A DNA stretch of 64,000 nt, from assembly GCA_002118135.1 (NCBI GenBank), contig BDIU01000013.1:124001-188000 (forward strand), written 5' to 3'. Below the pieces are notes generated by a model, which saw only the letters and a program-made list of their open reading frames with translations, searched no databases and had not been told where the DNA came from. Positions 1-13,243 of this stretch are shown one piece after another. The first letter of the stretch is position 1. Each line of letters begins with the position of its first letter. Source of the DNA: Trebouxia sp. TZW2008. Lineage: Eukaryota > Chlorophyta > Trebouxiophyceae > Trebouxiales > Trebouxiaceae. Made by a program: the position numbers and the translations under genes.

Positions 1-963
1 ATTGCTGGGTCTTGCTGACAAATTACCGCCTCAACTGCTTATTGCAAAAGAGCGATGCTTCTGTGCAACTCAGGCTCGCAGCGTCACAATATTTACAAGG
101 TGATCAAATTCACTACTTTAGCCGACTTAACAGCTACCAACTGTATGCTCTGATGTGGCATTGCAGCTGAGACACCTCTGCACACGTGTGTGCAATGTGC
201 TGCCAGTACAATGACAGGGAGTCAGATATCGAATTGGTCCATGGTGCTCTGCTGCATGACAGCTACAATGCGGCAATGGTCCGTATGGACCGTTGTGTGC
301 ATGCATGCACATGCTGGACAGCACAGTGTATGTTGAACAAGTTTTGCTGACAAACATCCTTGCCAGTGATCTGGCAGCCTAAGTGGACAGTGTGCAGCAT
401 GGGCTGGTAGATGAGCACATCAGCAAACAGCCTGGTAGCATCTGAATGTTCAGCAGCCAGGCCTAGGGTCGACGCCCTCAGGCTGACTTATGTCAGAGCT
501 GTATCCGCAGTGACTTTTGAAGCTAAGCCTGCTTCTGACTGTCAAAGTCAAAGGGTCACATGCCAGCAGCAAGTGACTCGCTGCTTGTCAGTGGCAAACA
601 AGCATGGCAGTAAGGGAATCCCGAGCGATGCACGTCAGCCTGCCGCTTGCCTGCAACGTGCCTCCAGGTGGTTTCGGAGCTGCGCCTTAGCCACGTGGAA
701 AGGCCACGTAACAAGGTACAGGCAGAGCGGGCAAAATTTCAAATTCGGCAAATTTGTTTTGGTTTCGTAGCCAAACAGCCAAAATGTCATCAAATTTGAG
801 CCGATTTTGGAGCTTAGTCATGTCAGCTGCCCGTGCCACTTAGGATTGATCACATGCCCAGCTCCTTGCCACTTGTCTTCACTTGTTCTCGAGTTACGAC
901 CGACTTGCGACGTTCCTATCGATCAGATCACTCGTACACAGGTCGCAAACATCTGTGCAATTG
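1..963. other. no gene recognised upstream of the TCP11-like gene
   Basis: I see no exon with recognisable homology here. Open frames on both strands are short, lack good splice context and do not resemble known families. The stretch presumably holds the promoter and 5' UTR of the gene starting at 964. The sequence just before 964 is in the same frame for some distance but has no ATG. Confidence 0.5.
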
Positions 964-3900
964 ATGTCGATAGACCTGGAGCGAGACGCGATGTCCAATA
1001 TTAAGCAATCGGAGGTGATGCGTCTGGACATCACAGACGTCACTAGCCCACTGCCGGAACAGGTCAAGGCCAGATGGGGCCCATACAAGCAACGCTCCAT
1101 GGAAAGGCCAGAAGTAAGCATCGAGCACATACAAGCCAGGATGGCAGCTGCAGACCGCAAGCGACAGGTCCGCACTCCAGATTGTCGGAAGCATCACGAT
1201 CGTACACCTTCAGCTCACGCTATGGCCCGCGTGCCCCTCAGCTCTCTTTACGGATCCTCATCTCCATCGCATCTGCATACGTTCTGACCAGCGTGCTGCT
1301 TCTCCGCTGCAGGAAGTGTTGCGGTGGGTGATGACTAGAGCTCAGACTCACAGCAGCTCCCCCCGTCGCTCCAGCATGCACAGCAGCCCAGACAGGGCTC
1401 ACAGACTTGAGGTGAGCATGCCTTTCGTTTTGCTGCCACATAGTCTCTTTTCATCTTGGACCCAGCAACTATGCCAACATCCAGGCTTCTCTGACTGAGA
1501 CGCATCACTTCCTGTGGTGCAGGCCAGGTTAGCTGCAGCAGAGGCCAAGAGGCAGGCGTCCATAGACAGCAGACGGTCACGAGCAACCTCCATGCTAGAC
1601 CGTAATACTGAGGTGCGCCCTGATTCTCACACCCTTGACAGGTGCCATACAACCCTCCATGCAGCTGCTTCTCATGTACCTCATCCAGACTATGTTACTG
1701 AGCTGACTTCATCCCCTTGACAGTTTGCACACAAATAATGCCCTGCCTGCTGGTAAAGTAGCTCATGCACTCCAGTGCACGTGTGCCATGCTCTGTGCAG
1801 CTGCTTCTAAATCACCTCATATAGACTAGTTCATTGCTCTGACTGTATGCGCTTTGCAGGTAGCAGACAGGCTTGCAAAGAAGCAGTCTGATGCAGCAGA
1901 GAAGACAGAGTCCAGTCTACGTGCAGCTGATGCCCACAGGCAGGCACGCTTGGACGCCAAAGCAGCAGCAGCACAAGGCTCTGAAGCCTTCCTGCAGCGC
2001 CGTGCCTTCATGCGTGTATGGCTCAGGCGTCAAGCCAGCAGCAGGAAGCTGCAGAGAATGTGGAGGACCTTTGCTGACAGGCACCAAACAACTCGCCAGC
2101 TAGCCATCAGCTTCATCAAGACAGGTGTCCCCCATGTGGTTCTGCCGCCAAGTCCCACAGCTGCTTTGGCAGCTGCTGGGGTGACTACATTCCAGCAGGC
2201 AGCGACCCCAGCAAACAGCCCAACTGTGGGGGGTTCTGCAGCCCAGGGGGGTCAGGGAGGGTCAGGCCCAGCCATTGCATGGGTCGGGGTCAACACCCAT
2301 GTAACTGAGGGGTCTGACTTGGACCCCAAGCAGCAGAGCCAGGATGCTTTTGAGAAATTTGCCAAGGCAATCCAGTCACCTGCTACGCTGAAGAGTGCCA
2401 AGGTAAAGCTGACCGTTGCCTTTACATCAATCACCGTTTCTCATGTACTGCTGCTGTTGCATCTGAGCATGAGCTTAGTCACCATGGGTATCTGTTGCTG
2501 CTGATACTGACAACATACTTGCTGCAATCATCATGCACCAAAGCTTTGCTTTGCACGCCATTATCTTTACAGCAAGGTTGTCCACTTGCATGTGCTTGAA
2601 ACATCTAATCAGTGTCCAAGATATGCATGAATGTCACATCATTACGGCATGCATGCCTGTGCGCTCTGCTTTCAATGCTGTGGCAATTGTGCAAAGTAAA
2701 CCTGAACATTTGACAATGCTGCAGGCACTGCTGACACGACTTGAAGCCAAGCTACTAGCCCGCAGCAACATCACCGACATCAGCCTGCTCATGAAGAGAT
2801 TGTTTCCTAAGGCAGCCAAGGCCGGCCAGCACTTAGAGCGCTACCCGGCTCGTGTGTTTTTGTGCGCCTACATGGTGCTGTCTCACCCCAAAGTGGTGTT
2901 CAACACTCAAGGGGAGTTGGAGGATATGTTGGCTGCTGCTGGCAAGACTATGCTGGCTGCCTTTGAGGCTTTGCTGGAGCAGCTGGCTTTGCCTGTGCAA
3001 GCCATGGACAGGTGAGAGTCTGTCTTTTAGATGCGAGAAACAAGATTCATCATGATGATATTGTTCATCAGCTTATTGCTTCAGCCACGAACAGGTCAAT
3101 GCCACTGCAGTGCTGTTACGATTTGCTGCATCTGTCTTTGGCTCATACGTGTCTGCTGGCAAGACCATGCTTGTTGCCTTTGAGGCTTTGCTGGGTGGTG
3201 TCTTTCATCATGACTTGTTTATATGTGTGCCTTTGAGGCTGTGTTCAAACAGCTTGCGCTGCCTGTGCAAGCCATGGACAGGTGAGCATTGCTATGCTTG
3301 TGCTACTTTCACTGTGCTGTGCTCTGCTGTGCTCTGTTCTGCTCTGCTCTGCTCTGCTCTGGTCTGCTCTGCTCTGCTCTGTACTGAACCTACCAGTGAG
3401 TCCTGGACTTACATCTGTACTGTTTTGTATGACTCCAATTTGAGCTTGGACTTTGCAGGGCTGACTCCAACAGCACTGCCAGCAGTGGAGGTGGGGCTAG
3501 CCCCCAGGCTCTAGGGCAGTTGCTGGATGCCTTTGACCAGACTTGGGCAGCCTACTTGCAACGATTTGTTGCCTGGAAGTTTGCGGATGCAGCTGCTTTG
3601 GAGAGCGAGCTGATCAAGGTGGCTATTGAGATGGAGGCGTCTGTGCTGTCTAAGACTGGTGGAGACACCTCGCCTGACACTGAGAGGAGCGAGGACCTGC
3701 AGGTAGGCTTACACTGCCTGTTCAAGCTTGCATGGTAAGTCATGAGCTTAAGGCACTTGCAAAGCTTGCGTCAGCAATGCTTTCTGTGGAGGGTTAAGTG
3801 TTGAGCTTGCTTGTCAAGAAGGGGTTGCATTTGCTTGTACGCCTGCTTGTGTTTACGCTTACTGCACGCTGTTCATTGCCGTTGTGGGATCAACTGAGCT

Positions 3901-6900
3901 GACCCATGATGCTGCTTAAATGCTGCATGTACCTGTGCCATTGTCAATACCAATGCTGCTGTCAATCAAACCATATTGCTCTTGCAACGACCTGTACAGA
4001 CTCAAGCTGCAGTGATCTGGTGTTGCCAGTGAATGTCATGATCACGACTGCAGCTGCCTTGCAAATGCACTTTGCGTTCATTGCGCATCAGCTCACAGAT
4101 GTCAATGATATGTGCAGGCTGTTATTGAGCAGGTTCGCCACGACCACGCCTTGCTGAAGGAGCGTGTAGCTCGTCTGGGAGGTCCCAAGGCATCAGCCAG
4201 GCTGGAAGCTGGCTTGGCAGCAGCAAGGGCAGCAGCCTCATCAGCCTCGACGACCCCTTCAGCTTCTCCCAACACTTCCCCTGCCAAGACAAAGTCTGGC
4301 GCCAGCAGCCCTGGGGGTGTTCCAAACAGCCCTGGGGCGGCTCCAAACAGCCCTGAGGCAGCAGCTCCTGTGGAGATTGACGAGAATGAGAGGATGACAT
4401 GGGAGCTCCTGTACAACCTGCAGTGGCAGCTTCCTACTGAGGAGCTGGAAGCTGGCTGGAAGGACGCCACTGGCGAGACATCAGTCATGAAGGTACACAG
4501 GCTTGTTGAATCAGATTGGTCATCAAAAGCAGCATGTGCGCAGTTCTACAGAGCATTGTTGTGTGTCAGACACAATGCAGACCAGCCAACAGCTGTGATG
4601 CCTCAAGACTTGCATTGTATATAAACAGAACCTCAAAACTGACAGCTGATGATTGATCTGCAGTGCGTCTGGGTCTGCTCACATGCTGCTTATGATGCTG
4701 GAGGCAAGACTCTCCCGTGGCTACTACCCTGTGAAGTAAAACAAACTCTGTGTCTGCCACTAAAGCTATCGAAGCTTGTATCATTTTTGAGTCAAGTTGA
4801 GCTGAGCTAAGCTGACTCATATTTTATAATGCAATGTCTGGTACTGTCACTGAGATGAGTTGTGCTGACTTAAGTTTGTTTTGCAGGAGTCTCAAGCCAG
4901 TCCAGAGGACAACATGGCTCCAGCAGATGTTGCAGCGCACGTGCAACGCAGAGTGAAGCGCATTGCAGAGCAGGCCTTCTGGGATTCAGTGCAAGCCACT
5001 CTGGCTGACTCAGCATCTGCTGGGGTGAGTCAACAGCAGGTGACAGGGCAGCTGGCAGGGCTGTTGGCCCACATGGGGGGTGAGCTGATGGCTGTGTTGC
5101 CTGAACAGGCAACGGCAGCTAGGGAGCAGCTGGCTGCTGAGCTGGATGAGGGCAGGCTCCAAGAAGCCCTCACTGCCCATCAGGTTTGGCCCTGCGCACC
5201 TGTTTCTTTTCCCTGGTATTGGTATGCTTCAGTACTGGCAGCATTCAGAAGTCTCATGTTGAGTAACAAGAGAATTGCATGATGCCTTACCCTGTACCAA
5301 CCTTGTGCATATGCTACATGATGCGCATTTGTTGATGTCACCTTGCGTGAATTGGTCACATCATTCTTGCATGGCATTGCTTTTGCATTTGCAGCTTAGG
5401 CACGTCAATGCTACACTGACTGCTGAACACGCACTTCGTGAAGACCTTGTTCACTGCATGCTGCATCTCAAGTGCATCTTTGTATGGCCTTGTAACACAA
5501 ACTGGGCTGAAAAATGGTTTGCTGTCACTGTATGGCGACTGCCATAGGCCTTACAGCAAACGCATATGGTGACTCAGCCAGGCACGCTACAGTTAGGTGA
5601 GGGCTTTCTTGTGTCACAGGGCTCTGGAGTGAACGGCATTGACACTGCTCACTTGCTTTCAGTTCTTATACAGCAGTGTCAACATGGAGCCACTTGACAT
5701 CCAAATGCTTTGTTGTAAAGACAGCACAGTTGGGCATCAATGGCTGCGTTCTGACTGCCTTGCTACTGAAGAGAACTCTCTGTGGTTTAATGGGCTGATA
5801 GCTTTTTGTGTGTCACAGGGCTCTGGAGTGAATGGCATTGACACCACTCACTTGCTGTCAGTTCTGGAGCACACAGCCAAGCTTTTGAAGGACATGGGCT
5901 CACCTGCCAGAGAAGCCACAGCGGTAGCTGCCCATGCAGCCATCAGGGCAGAACTGGGCAGTGCCCTGCAGGCTGGAGACAGCCCTGCCCTGGCCGCAGC
6001 TGTGGTGAAGGCTGTGAGAGTGTTGATGGCTCAACTTAAGATGCTGCGCATGGATGCTGCCAACTTTAGGCTCAAAATGTTGGCACAGACTCTCAAAGAT
6101 GGTGCTGGCATCAGGTCAGCTTTATGCTACTTTCAAGCCCATGTTGTAGTGTCTGCAGCATTGCCGCTTTCTATACATGTGACTGATCTCAAGGACAGTG
6201 CCTTGCCTTCATGCTCATCTCTAGCCTCTTGACTGAAGGTGTTTGCAATGTTCTATGCTCAATGGTCTGCACCATGATGCCTTGCGTTGATGCTTGTTCC
6301 AACCCTCTTGACTGAAGGTGTTTGCAATGCTGTGGCTTGATGCTGCTTATATGATGATTTGAGATGCCACTGCTTGTACACAGCACTGGCTTGACACAGC
6401 CACTTTCTGCCTGACGCCTGTACTGCTCAGAGTCAGCAGATGCTTGTTACAAATTTGTCTTGATGCATCACAAGCCGTGTCATGACATCAAGTCTGACCA
6501 GCATCGTGACCTTGCAGGTATGCTCAGGGCAAGTTCGACACAGCTTTTGGGGTCAGCCAGGAGTCAACCCTGGAGCAGTTGTCCAGCAGTCTACCACACA
6601 CCAGAGCCTGGCTGGCCCTGCTGTCAGGGCAAGTGCCCCAGCTGAGTCAGCACCTGCAGGCCCTCACTGACTTTGCAGCTGACAACAGCCGAGTGCAGGC
6701 TGCTGCCAATGCCGCCACTGCCTCAGCAGGTGAACACACTTCTTGATCTCGCAATACAGACATGTTTACTTTTTTCCAGTGCATGCTTTGAGCTGATATG
6801 CTGCCACAGCTGCAGCATATATGCAAGTTTGTACCTTAAAAATGTGTGAAAGTGCTTTTCTGATCTTGCATTCAGCGTGAATTTGCCATTGGTGGAAAAA

Positions 6901-7869
6901 CATAACCAGATAAACATAACCAGATGATCTGCTTTGTTCTGTTCTGTGCTGCATATGCCACTGCCCATGGTGAATCTCATGAACATAGCAGCAGTGATGC
7001 TTCTGCAATTGCCGCTGGAACTTTTCCATTGAGCAGGATTGCATGATTCTTCGCGCTGCATGTTGTGTTTCATGTGCAATGCATTGCCGATCCTGGGTGA
7101 ACAAAGGCTGATCTGTGCATGCTGCAATGCAGTGCCCGTCCAGTTGAGGTCTGGTCTGAGAGCTTCACCAAGCGCAACAGTCAGCAGTGCACAGCCAGAG
7201 GGCCCAACCAGCGCAGCACAGTTGATCCACCCAGTCAAGGCAGACAGCTGGACGGGCATTGTCAGACTGGGGCTGGTTCACCTGATTCAGGGTGAAATCC
7301 CTGTGGAGAAAACTGCTCTAGCTGAGACTTTGAGACTCGACGCTCAGAGGCTGCATCTGGCACAGAATGACTTCCAGCAGTTGGTGGTGTTGGCAGCATG
7401 CATGCTGCTGCTGCAGCAGTCGTTGGCTAGCGCCCAGCAGCAGGGAAGAAGTATGCCGCTCATGGCTGACATCAAGAGGAGGCTGATGGGGATTCTGGCT
7501 GACCCGTCCATGAGGTTGCCTGACTTGGCTGCTGAGTTGACTCGCCTCGCTGGCTCTGACTCAGAAGCTGAGAGCCAGACTGCCATGGAGGCAGCTTTGA
7601 ACAGGATGTTGTTGAGATCTAGTGGCGCTTTCAAGGCGCTCAGCTCTGGTATTGGCCATGCAATCCAGCTGCAGCTGCTGTCTAGCCCTGCTAGTAGCCA
7701 GTCAGATGCTGGTTTGCAGCAAGCTGTCAGCAGTTCATTGGCCCGCTGTGGAGCAGGCGCGTTCAAGTCTGAAGTGGCTCAGATAGCCACCAGGCTCAGC
7801 CAGACTGCAGCCCTTACTGAGGCTGTACACAGCAGCACATACCAGAAGCTGCTGTCAGACCTGATGTAG
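964..7869 (+). CDS. TCP11-like protein (plant-type T-complex protein 11), 11 exons
   Basis: Exons: 964-1167, 1313-1411, 1523-1612, 1860-2402, 2725-3011, 3459-3702, 4118-4492, 4887-5183, 5819-6114, 6518-6729, 7133-7869. All introns are GT-AG and the phases agree, giving 1127 aa, close to the roughly 1,100 aa of plant TCP11 proteins. The N-terminal third is Ala/Arg/Lys-rich and helical (ARLAAAEAKRQ repeats at 1523 and 1860), with an IQ-like basic patch near 2030-2080. Exon 5 carries the family signature YPARVFLCAYMVL followed by a long helical TCP11 domain to the C-terminus. The Ser/Pro-rich exon 7 is probably a disordered insert. The molecular role of plant TCP11 proteins is poorly known; the animal member is linked to sperm function. 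A second in-frame ATG at 991 is an alternative start. TGTAA at 8078 may be the polyadenylation signal. Introns 5 and 8 hold exon copies (listed separately). Confidence 0.85.
3138..3283 (+). repeat. two truncated copies of the 3' end of TCP11 exon 5 inside intron 5
   Basis: The first copy (about 3158-3200) repeats the 'ggcaagac...ttgaggctttgct' part of exon 5. The second (about 3228-3283) repeats its last 50 nt including 'gccatggacag|gtgag', so a second intact-looking donor lies 270 nt after the real one at 3011/3012. Both are in sense orientation. Neither keeps a continuous frame with exon 6. Confidence 0.8.
3312..3381 (+). repeat. pentanucleotide microsatellite (gctct/gtgct)n in TCP11 intron 5
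   Basis: About 14 imperfect 5-bp units, mostly gctct with some gctgt and ggtct, lying between the intronic exon copies and the acceptor of exon 6. Related pentamers occur in two malic-enzyme introns. Confidence 0.9.
5602..5668 (+). repeat. truncated copy of the acceptor and 5' end of TCP11 exon 9
   Basis: 'gtgtcacag|ggctctggagtga' at 5611-5632 and the next 35 nt repeat the acceptor region and start of exon 9 (real acceptor 5818/5819). The spacing is 199 nt, with a few substitutions (aacggc for aatggc, actgct for accact). It lies upstream of the real exon in sense orientation. Confidence 0.85.
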
Positions 7870-8417
7870 ACTAGTTACGGATAGTCATTTGGCAAAGCAC
7901 TTCGAACGGATCCGAAGCAAATGAACCAGTCGAGGAACACTTGTACCGCTGTGTGCATAACTTTTTTGAGGCATTTAATGTTTTATGCAGAGTGTACTTT
8001 AGCAGAGTGTACATTTGATTACGTCCTAGTGACACAATTTTACTTGTATGCAGGTGTGCTCATTTCATTGAAACATTTGTAAATATAGCAGCTGGAGGTA
8101 CACAACATTAGTGTAAAGTATGTAAACAAAACGAGTTATCCATCAGACAGCATTGCGAAGTCAAGACTGCACATCATCTAAGCAGCCTTCATGTTGTTGC
8201 AGCTGATGCTGTAATTGCTTTCAAGCATATGCGTAGCTGCACCTGCACTTCCATCAGCATGGCAATGTAATTCAAGCATCGAGCAAGCCTGTGTCGTGCA
8301 AACAAACATATCTTCCTAGAGTCAAAGACTGCAAACATCATCATATCTTGAGCTGTTGCAAAAGCTGCTACGCTAGTAAGACTGCATATATGTCATCAGA
8401 AGCATAACGCTCCAGTA
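7870..8417. other. convergent 3' regions of TCP11-like and RING genes
   Basis: Between two facing stop codons, so this should be 3' UTR of both genes. TGTAA at 8078-8082 and again near 8112 fits algal polyadenylation for the plus-strand gene. No coding potential seen. Confidence 0.6.
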
Positions 8418-11400
8418 TCATGATCCAGCAGGCTTTGCCTTGCTCACATTCCTGTTCAATTGGAGTCTTGAACGGTTCTTTCTGACAGGTGCCTGGTCAG
8501 CTGTAGACACTTCATTGCCATCTGCTGAACTAGACACAGCGACCTGGCTTGACTGCAAAGAGGGCGCACCACTTACACCAGCAGATCTGACATTGCGTTT
8601 CTGCTGATGACTTTCACCAGAATCAGCATCAGAGGAGTTGTTACCCGCAGACGTCTGCTGAGATGACTGCTGAGTCAGCTTCGCTTGCCGACGTGTGCAT
8701 CTGGCTGGTTGGCTCAGACCCGCCCTGACTGAGCTCTGAGTTGCGTCGATTGGTGCTTGAGCTCTGATTGCGCTTCTGAGCGTCACTCTGAGCTTTGGTG
8801 CCCAGTTGCCCTGAGTGCTGCCTTCAGCCTGACTGTTGCTGCTGCTGCTGTCATCAGATGTGTTGTCACCACCAGGCAGCAGATTTCTGCACACTCTGGG
8901 CAGTCTACCTCTGCGTTGCAGCTGGAAGCCTGACTTGTTCTGCAGCTGGCCACTGTCCTGCTCTGCTGCCTGCTGTGACAATTGCTGTGATGGCTGCTGC
9001 TCTGCAGGAAAGCTGCCTGTGACATCTGATAGCACAGGCCGTGGGCGGCCGTTATGCCCTAGGGCTACTTGCTGAGGGGAGGAGGCAGGGTCTGCAGCCA
9101 CAGGTGCATGCTGATCAAGCACTCCACTGGACGCTTGGTTTGGGAGGTCCGCCTGACTGGCCCCAAAGACTCCTTTGTATGCATTTGCAGTTGGTCTCAA
9201 GGTGCGCGGAAATCCTCTCTCGCTGTTGAGGGTGTCCCTTTCTGCTAAGCTGGCTGATGGAGGCTCAGCAAGCTGTCTATCACTGGACTGTGCGTCTGCT
9301 TGAAGCGCAGAGCTGGCGAGCTGTGGCTGATGTTCTGCGTCCTGGCCATTGTCATCTTCATCATCAGACAGCAGCAGCTGCTCAAGGGTGGACAGGTTGA
9401 GCCTGGCCTGCGATCTCACAGTGTTCACCATGGGACTGTCATCATCATCTGACAGGATCTCCAGAGCGCTCATGTCATCCTCCTCCATCTGTGCTGCCAC
9501 TGCGTCATACGCCGCAGCGTCAGCAAGCCAGGATGGTTCTGCTTGTAGCATCTCACCATCACCTGCAGCATCTCAAGAAGGTCGAGAAAATGTCACCTTT
9601 TGCTTTTCAATGCACCAGTTGTTCATGTATGCATCTCTACAGGGAGGTGGCAATGGACAATCTTGCTGTTATGATTGAGCACACACACACTATATGCAGC
9701 CGACTCACTGGCAGCAGCAGTTGCCTGACGCCATAGACAAGTGACAGATGCACTGGTCATTGCTGCTAGTCTTGGGAGAAATTTAAAGTGGCATTACCTG
9801 CAGCTGACTCGCTGGCAGCTGCCTCAAAAAGGACATCAGCAATGGCTTGCCGCTGTGCTGCTGTTGCAGCCCTAGGCGCTTCTGGGGTATCAGGCAAACT
9901 GATTGCCCAGTCTTGTGATGCGAGCCTGCCCTGCCTGACAGCAGGTGGCTCAACATGAGAGTCCCATGTGGGTCCTGACAACAGCATCTGAGGCTGTCTG
10001 GCTGACGTTGCTTGCCTGTTCTGCTGCTGGTGCAAAGTATGCAGTCTTGGGACAGCTTGCTCCCTGCCTTGAGCAGTAACAACAGGAGCTGCGGGGGCTG
10101 CGACTGGTTGTGCCTGAGGCTGGCTGGGAAAAGCCCTGACTCTGAGGCGTGGGGAGGCCTCTAAGCCTGCTGCTGGCTCTTGCAGCTGGCTACTGTGGCT
10201 CCTGTGCAGCACATCTGGGACGGGCAGGTTATCCAAGCGCTGCTGCAGGTTGTCCAACAGCGAAGGCATGGGACCCCTGCAGGGTTCAGTTGCACACTAT
10301 TTCATTCGTTACACTCGCTTTGTAAGCAGGTTTTGGAACCCTGCTGGACTCAGATGCACACAGCGTATGAGACCAGCTGCAAGTGACTGCTGGCCCAATT
10401 ACTGGCAAACAATGGCTTGACTTGGTCATATGATGCTGTTGATTGGCAACAAGGCCTTCATGCATGCACTGGTGTTTCAGACAATATGCATGTCAGAGCA
10501 ATGGAGTTGATTTACTTGAGGCTGTTGCCAGCAGCCATTTTTATTTGCTTCATGACTCATGACCATTCATCCCTTGTTGCTATTCTTCAACTGAACACGC
10601 ACATGAAGAGTAGCGGTCCAGTGATACCTGAGTCGTTGAGCCGATCGGCTCCTCTGTGTCTGACGCACACGAGTCATCGCCGCCGGACCCGTTCCATTCC
10701 AAGAGCCATCTGCAGCAGCCACTGAGGCAGTGCCAGGCTGTGCATGCCCATTCATGCTGATCCCACTGCCATGCTGCTGTTCTGGCCTGGGCCCTGCCTG
10801 GCTGCTGCTCCATGCATTGAGAGCCTGAGGCAGTGTCTGCTGCTGCTGCTGCTGTTGCTGCTGGTGGGAGGAGAGGGCAAGGCGGTGGCGTCTGGCAGAT
10901 GCTGGTGGGTCTGAGTCACGGGTGGCGCCTTCCAGCCAGGAAGGAGGGTTGCGCTGTGGAGCGACCCTATTTGCTGGGTACTGAGGGCGAGCCATCCTGT
11001 ATGACAGCATGGCAGCTGTGGATATAGTTTGGTATCTGTTACGTGTCAGGGCAGTGATGTCGTCTGTGTGCTGCTGTGCTCTACAATGCAATGCTGGCCA
11101 CTGCCTTTGCATGCGTCACATGCTCAAGCTTGGTCAGTTGCACGCATCACACAGGCTGCATAAAGCCATACAAATTGGTTATGGCTCAAATGCAAAGCGT
11201 TTTGCATCATTAGTGACGGGCATGGCATATGATGTGGCAGTGCATGTCATGTCATCCCAAGTCAAAAGTTTGTTCAAGCCTGGCTGATGTTAATTTGCAA
11301 AGCAACTCGCGATTTCTGGTGTCTCAAAAGCAACTATTGCGCTGAATCAACACAAGATCCCAGACAGCCTCACCTAGGAGGGTTGAAGGGAGCATGCAAC

Positions 11401-12789
11401 ATGCGCTGCCTGGTGGGCAAGGCATTCACGGCATTGGCCACAATCACAGTGCTGTTGGCTGAGGCTGGGGTCAGAATAGCGTCTGCTGGGGACTCAGGAG
11501 CATTGGCTGCGTGCTTTGGAAACAGCAGCTTGATAGTGTTCCACAGCACAGTATTGACGCAGATTGGAGAGCCTACAGCAAAGCCAGAAATGAGCTGCTG
11601 ACTGCTGCTCTGAGCATTGTGATTCAGCTGGACAAATTGCCGCATTGTCCCAAAGCAAGTTGTCACAAGAAACTGTCAAGTGCATGTAATAAGCTGTACA
11701 TGAGGTCACGTACTGGTCAAAAGTGCGTGAACCCTGCTGAACAGACAAGCTTACTTGCTGGTATGCTTGCTCTGCACTTGGGGCACTTGCGCTGGTGCAA
11801 CAGCGCCTTCTTCAGGCACTTTCTGCAGAAATCATGGCCTGCACAGCAGCATTGACTTTTCAGCATGTTGTCAGGGCCTGCTGCAGTGTGCCAATGGTCT
11901 CTGAGTCTTTGCAAAAAGTTCACAGGTATTGGAGCAGACAGCATCATGGCTTTGCATGATTTTCTGAAAATTTGTAAATCCTTGTTTCCACATTTTCTCC
12001 TAAATGTGTCCTCATAGTGCACTTACCGCATGGAGTGGTGCAGGGTCTCACACAGATGTCCAAGCATACAGAGCATGTCATCTCCTGCTCAAGCTGCTTG
12101 ATGCACGCCAATCTGCAATTGCAAGCAAATATCAATACAATGCTGAGGGCTTGATGCTGCAAGCAGCTTCAACTGTTATTGATGTCAATGGTGTTGCATG
12201 TCATCATTGGCAATGACAAGCAGTGACACAGGGGCCATGGTTCTGCGAGGCATATACCTGGACGGCGTGCATTTCTTGACACTAGCCCCAGGGTCACTGT
12301 TCTCTTTCAAATCAGCTTCACAGTCCAGATCTGCTCCTTTTCTGAAACGCCTGGGTCTGCAGAGCACAGTCTGGCTGTTCAGTAGTAGAGTACAAGGCAT
12401 CACCCTGCAAGTGCTGGATGCAGTCAGCTGATTAGCTCTGCTGGTAAGCAAGAAGCTGCAACAGATAGGGGCAGAACGCTGCTCGTTACTGGCGCACAAG
12501 GTATCTCTTGTTATCCCTGCTGTCGTTCTGACCTGTTAGCTGTGCTTGGCGTGTGCTGCCTTTTCCTGTCTTCTTTGAAAGACATGTTCCTCTGAAGTGC
12601 AGTGGCCAACATTGCATCGATCGAGCTGTTGCCATCTTCTGCGTGAAATCGAACATCTCGTATCGCCTCGTATACAAAAGAAGCACGATACAACTTCGCA
12701 GCAGGCTGATCACTGTTCTGGTTGACCAGCATACCTGATGCACTGCTAGGGCTGGTTGGCTCGCTAGTGGCAGTCGACATGCTTTCCAC
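8418..12789 (-). CDS. RING-finger (C3HC4) protein, probable E3 ubiquitin ligase, 8 exons
   Basis: Exons in transcription order: 12789-12533, 12404-12258, 12112-12027, 11838-11755, 11572-11374, 10996-10628, 10276-9798, 9562-8418; phases agree and give 921 aa. The RING is split over exons 3 and 4: C148, C151, C163, H165, C168, C171, C182 and C185, spaced C-x2-C-x11-C-x-H-x2-C-x2-C-x10-C-x2-C. It is followed by the motif NTVLWNTIKLLFP, which I recognise from plant RING proteins but cannot tie to one subfamily. The remaining 650 residues are low-complexity, rich in Ser, Gln, Ala and Asp, with a polyglutamine run (near 10840) and acidic SDDDD/SDDED patches in the last exon, hence likely disordered. 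Substrates cannot be predicted. MSTATS, three codons downstream, is an alternative start. The gene is divergent from the kinase gene at 13244. Confidence 0.8.
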
Positions 12790-13243
12790 CTATGCAGGGC
12801 GTCTCGTCAACTGACATCCATTGCACAGTCCGCGATGTGGCTACCCTGTGTAGCCCTGTATTCAGCTGTTCGAAAAGTCTTCGAAAGGCCTTGCTTTCAA
12901 TTCGCAGGGGCGGTCCCAAGGCGCCCTTTGTCAGTCAGTCCTGTTCAAACTCTTTCACGCAGTGAGGAGTTTGGAAGATAGCATCCTGGATAGCGACACC
13001 CACATGCACGACAAGCAGAAGCAAGTCAGAGTGTGTTGAACAACGATCGAAGCACGTCACGCAGTGCTCGTGCCCTAAGTTGCCCCCGGTGGTGAACGGT
13101 GTGTTACACTACAGCATCAACGAGAGAGAAGTCTTCTACGCTGACGCTTGTGGCCTCGGTAAAGAAAATTAGACGCGAGCGCCCACACACTGTGACAACC
13201 CCGTTGCCTTCGTCTTCGGAGTGATAGCGCTTGGCTACGACGC
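12790..13243. other. bidirectional intergenic region (RING / kinase)
   Basis: A 454-bp gap between two divergent start codons. It must hold both promoters and 5' UTRs. I see no TATA box or other element I would name. Confidence 0.5.

Noticed and set aside
8795..9075. Cys-rich plus-strand open frames
   Set aside because: Antisense shadows of the Gln/Ser-rich last exon of the RING protein.
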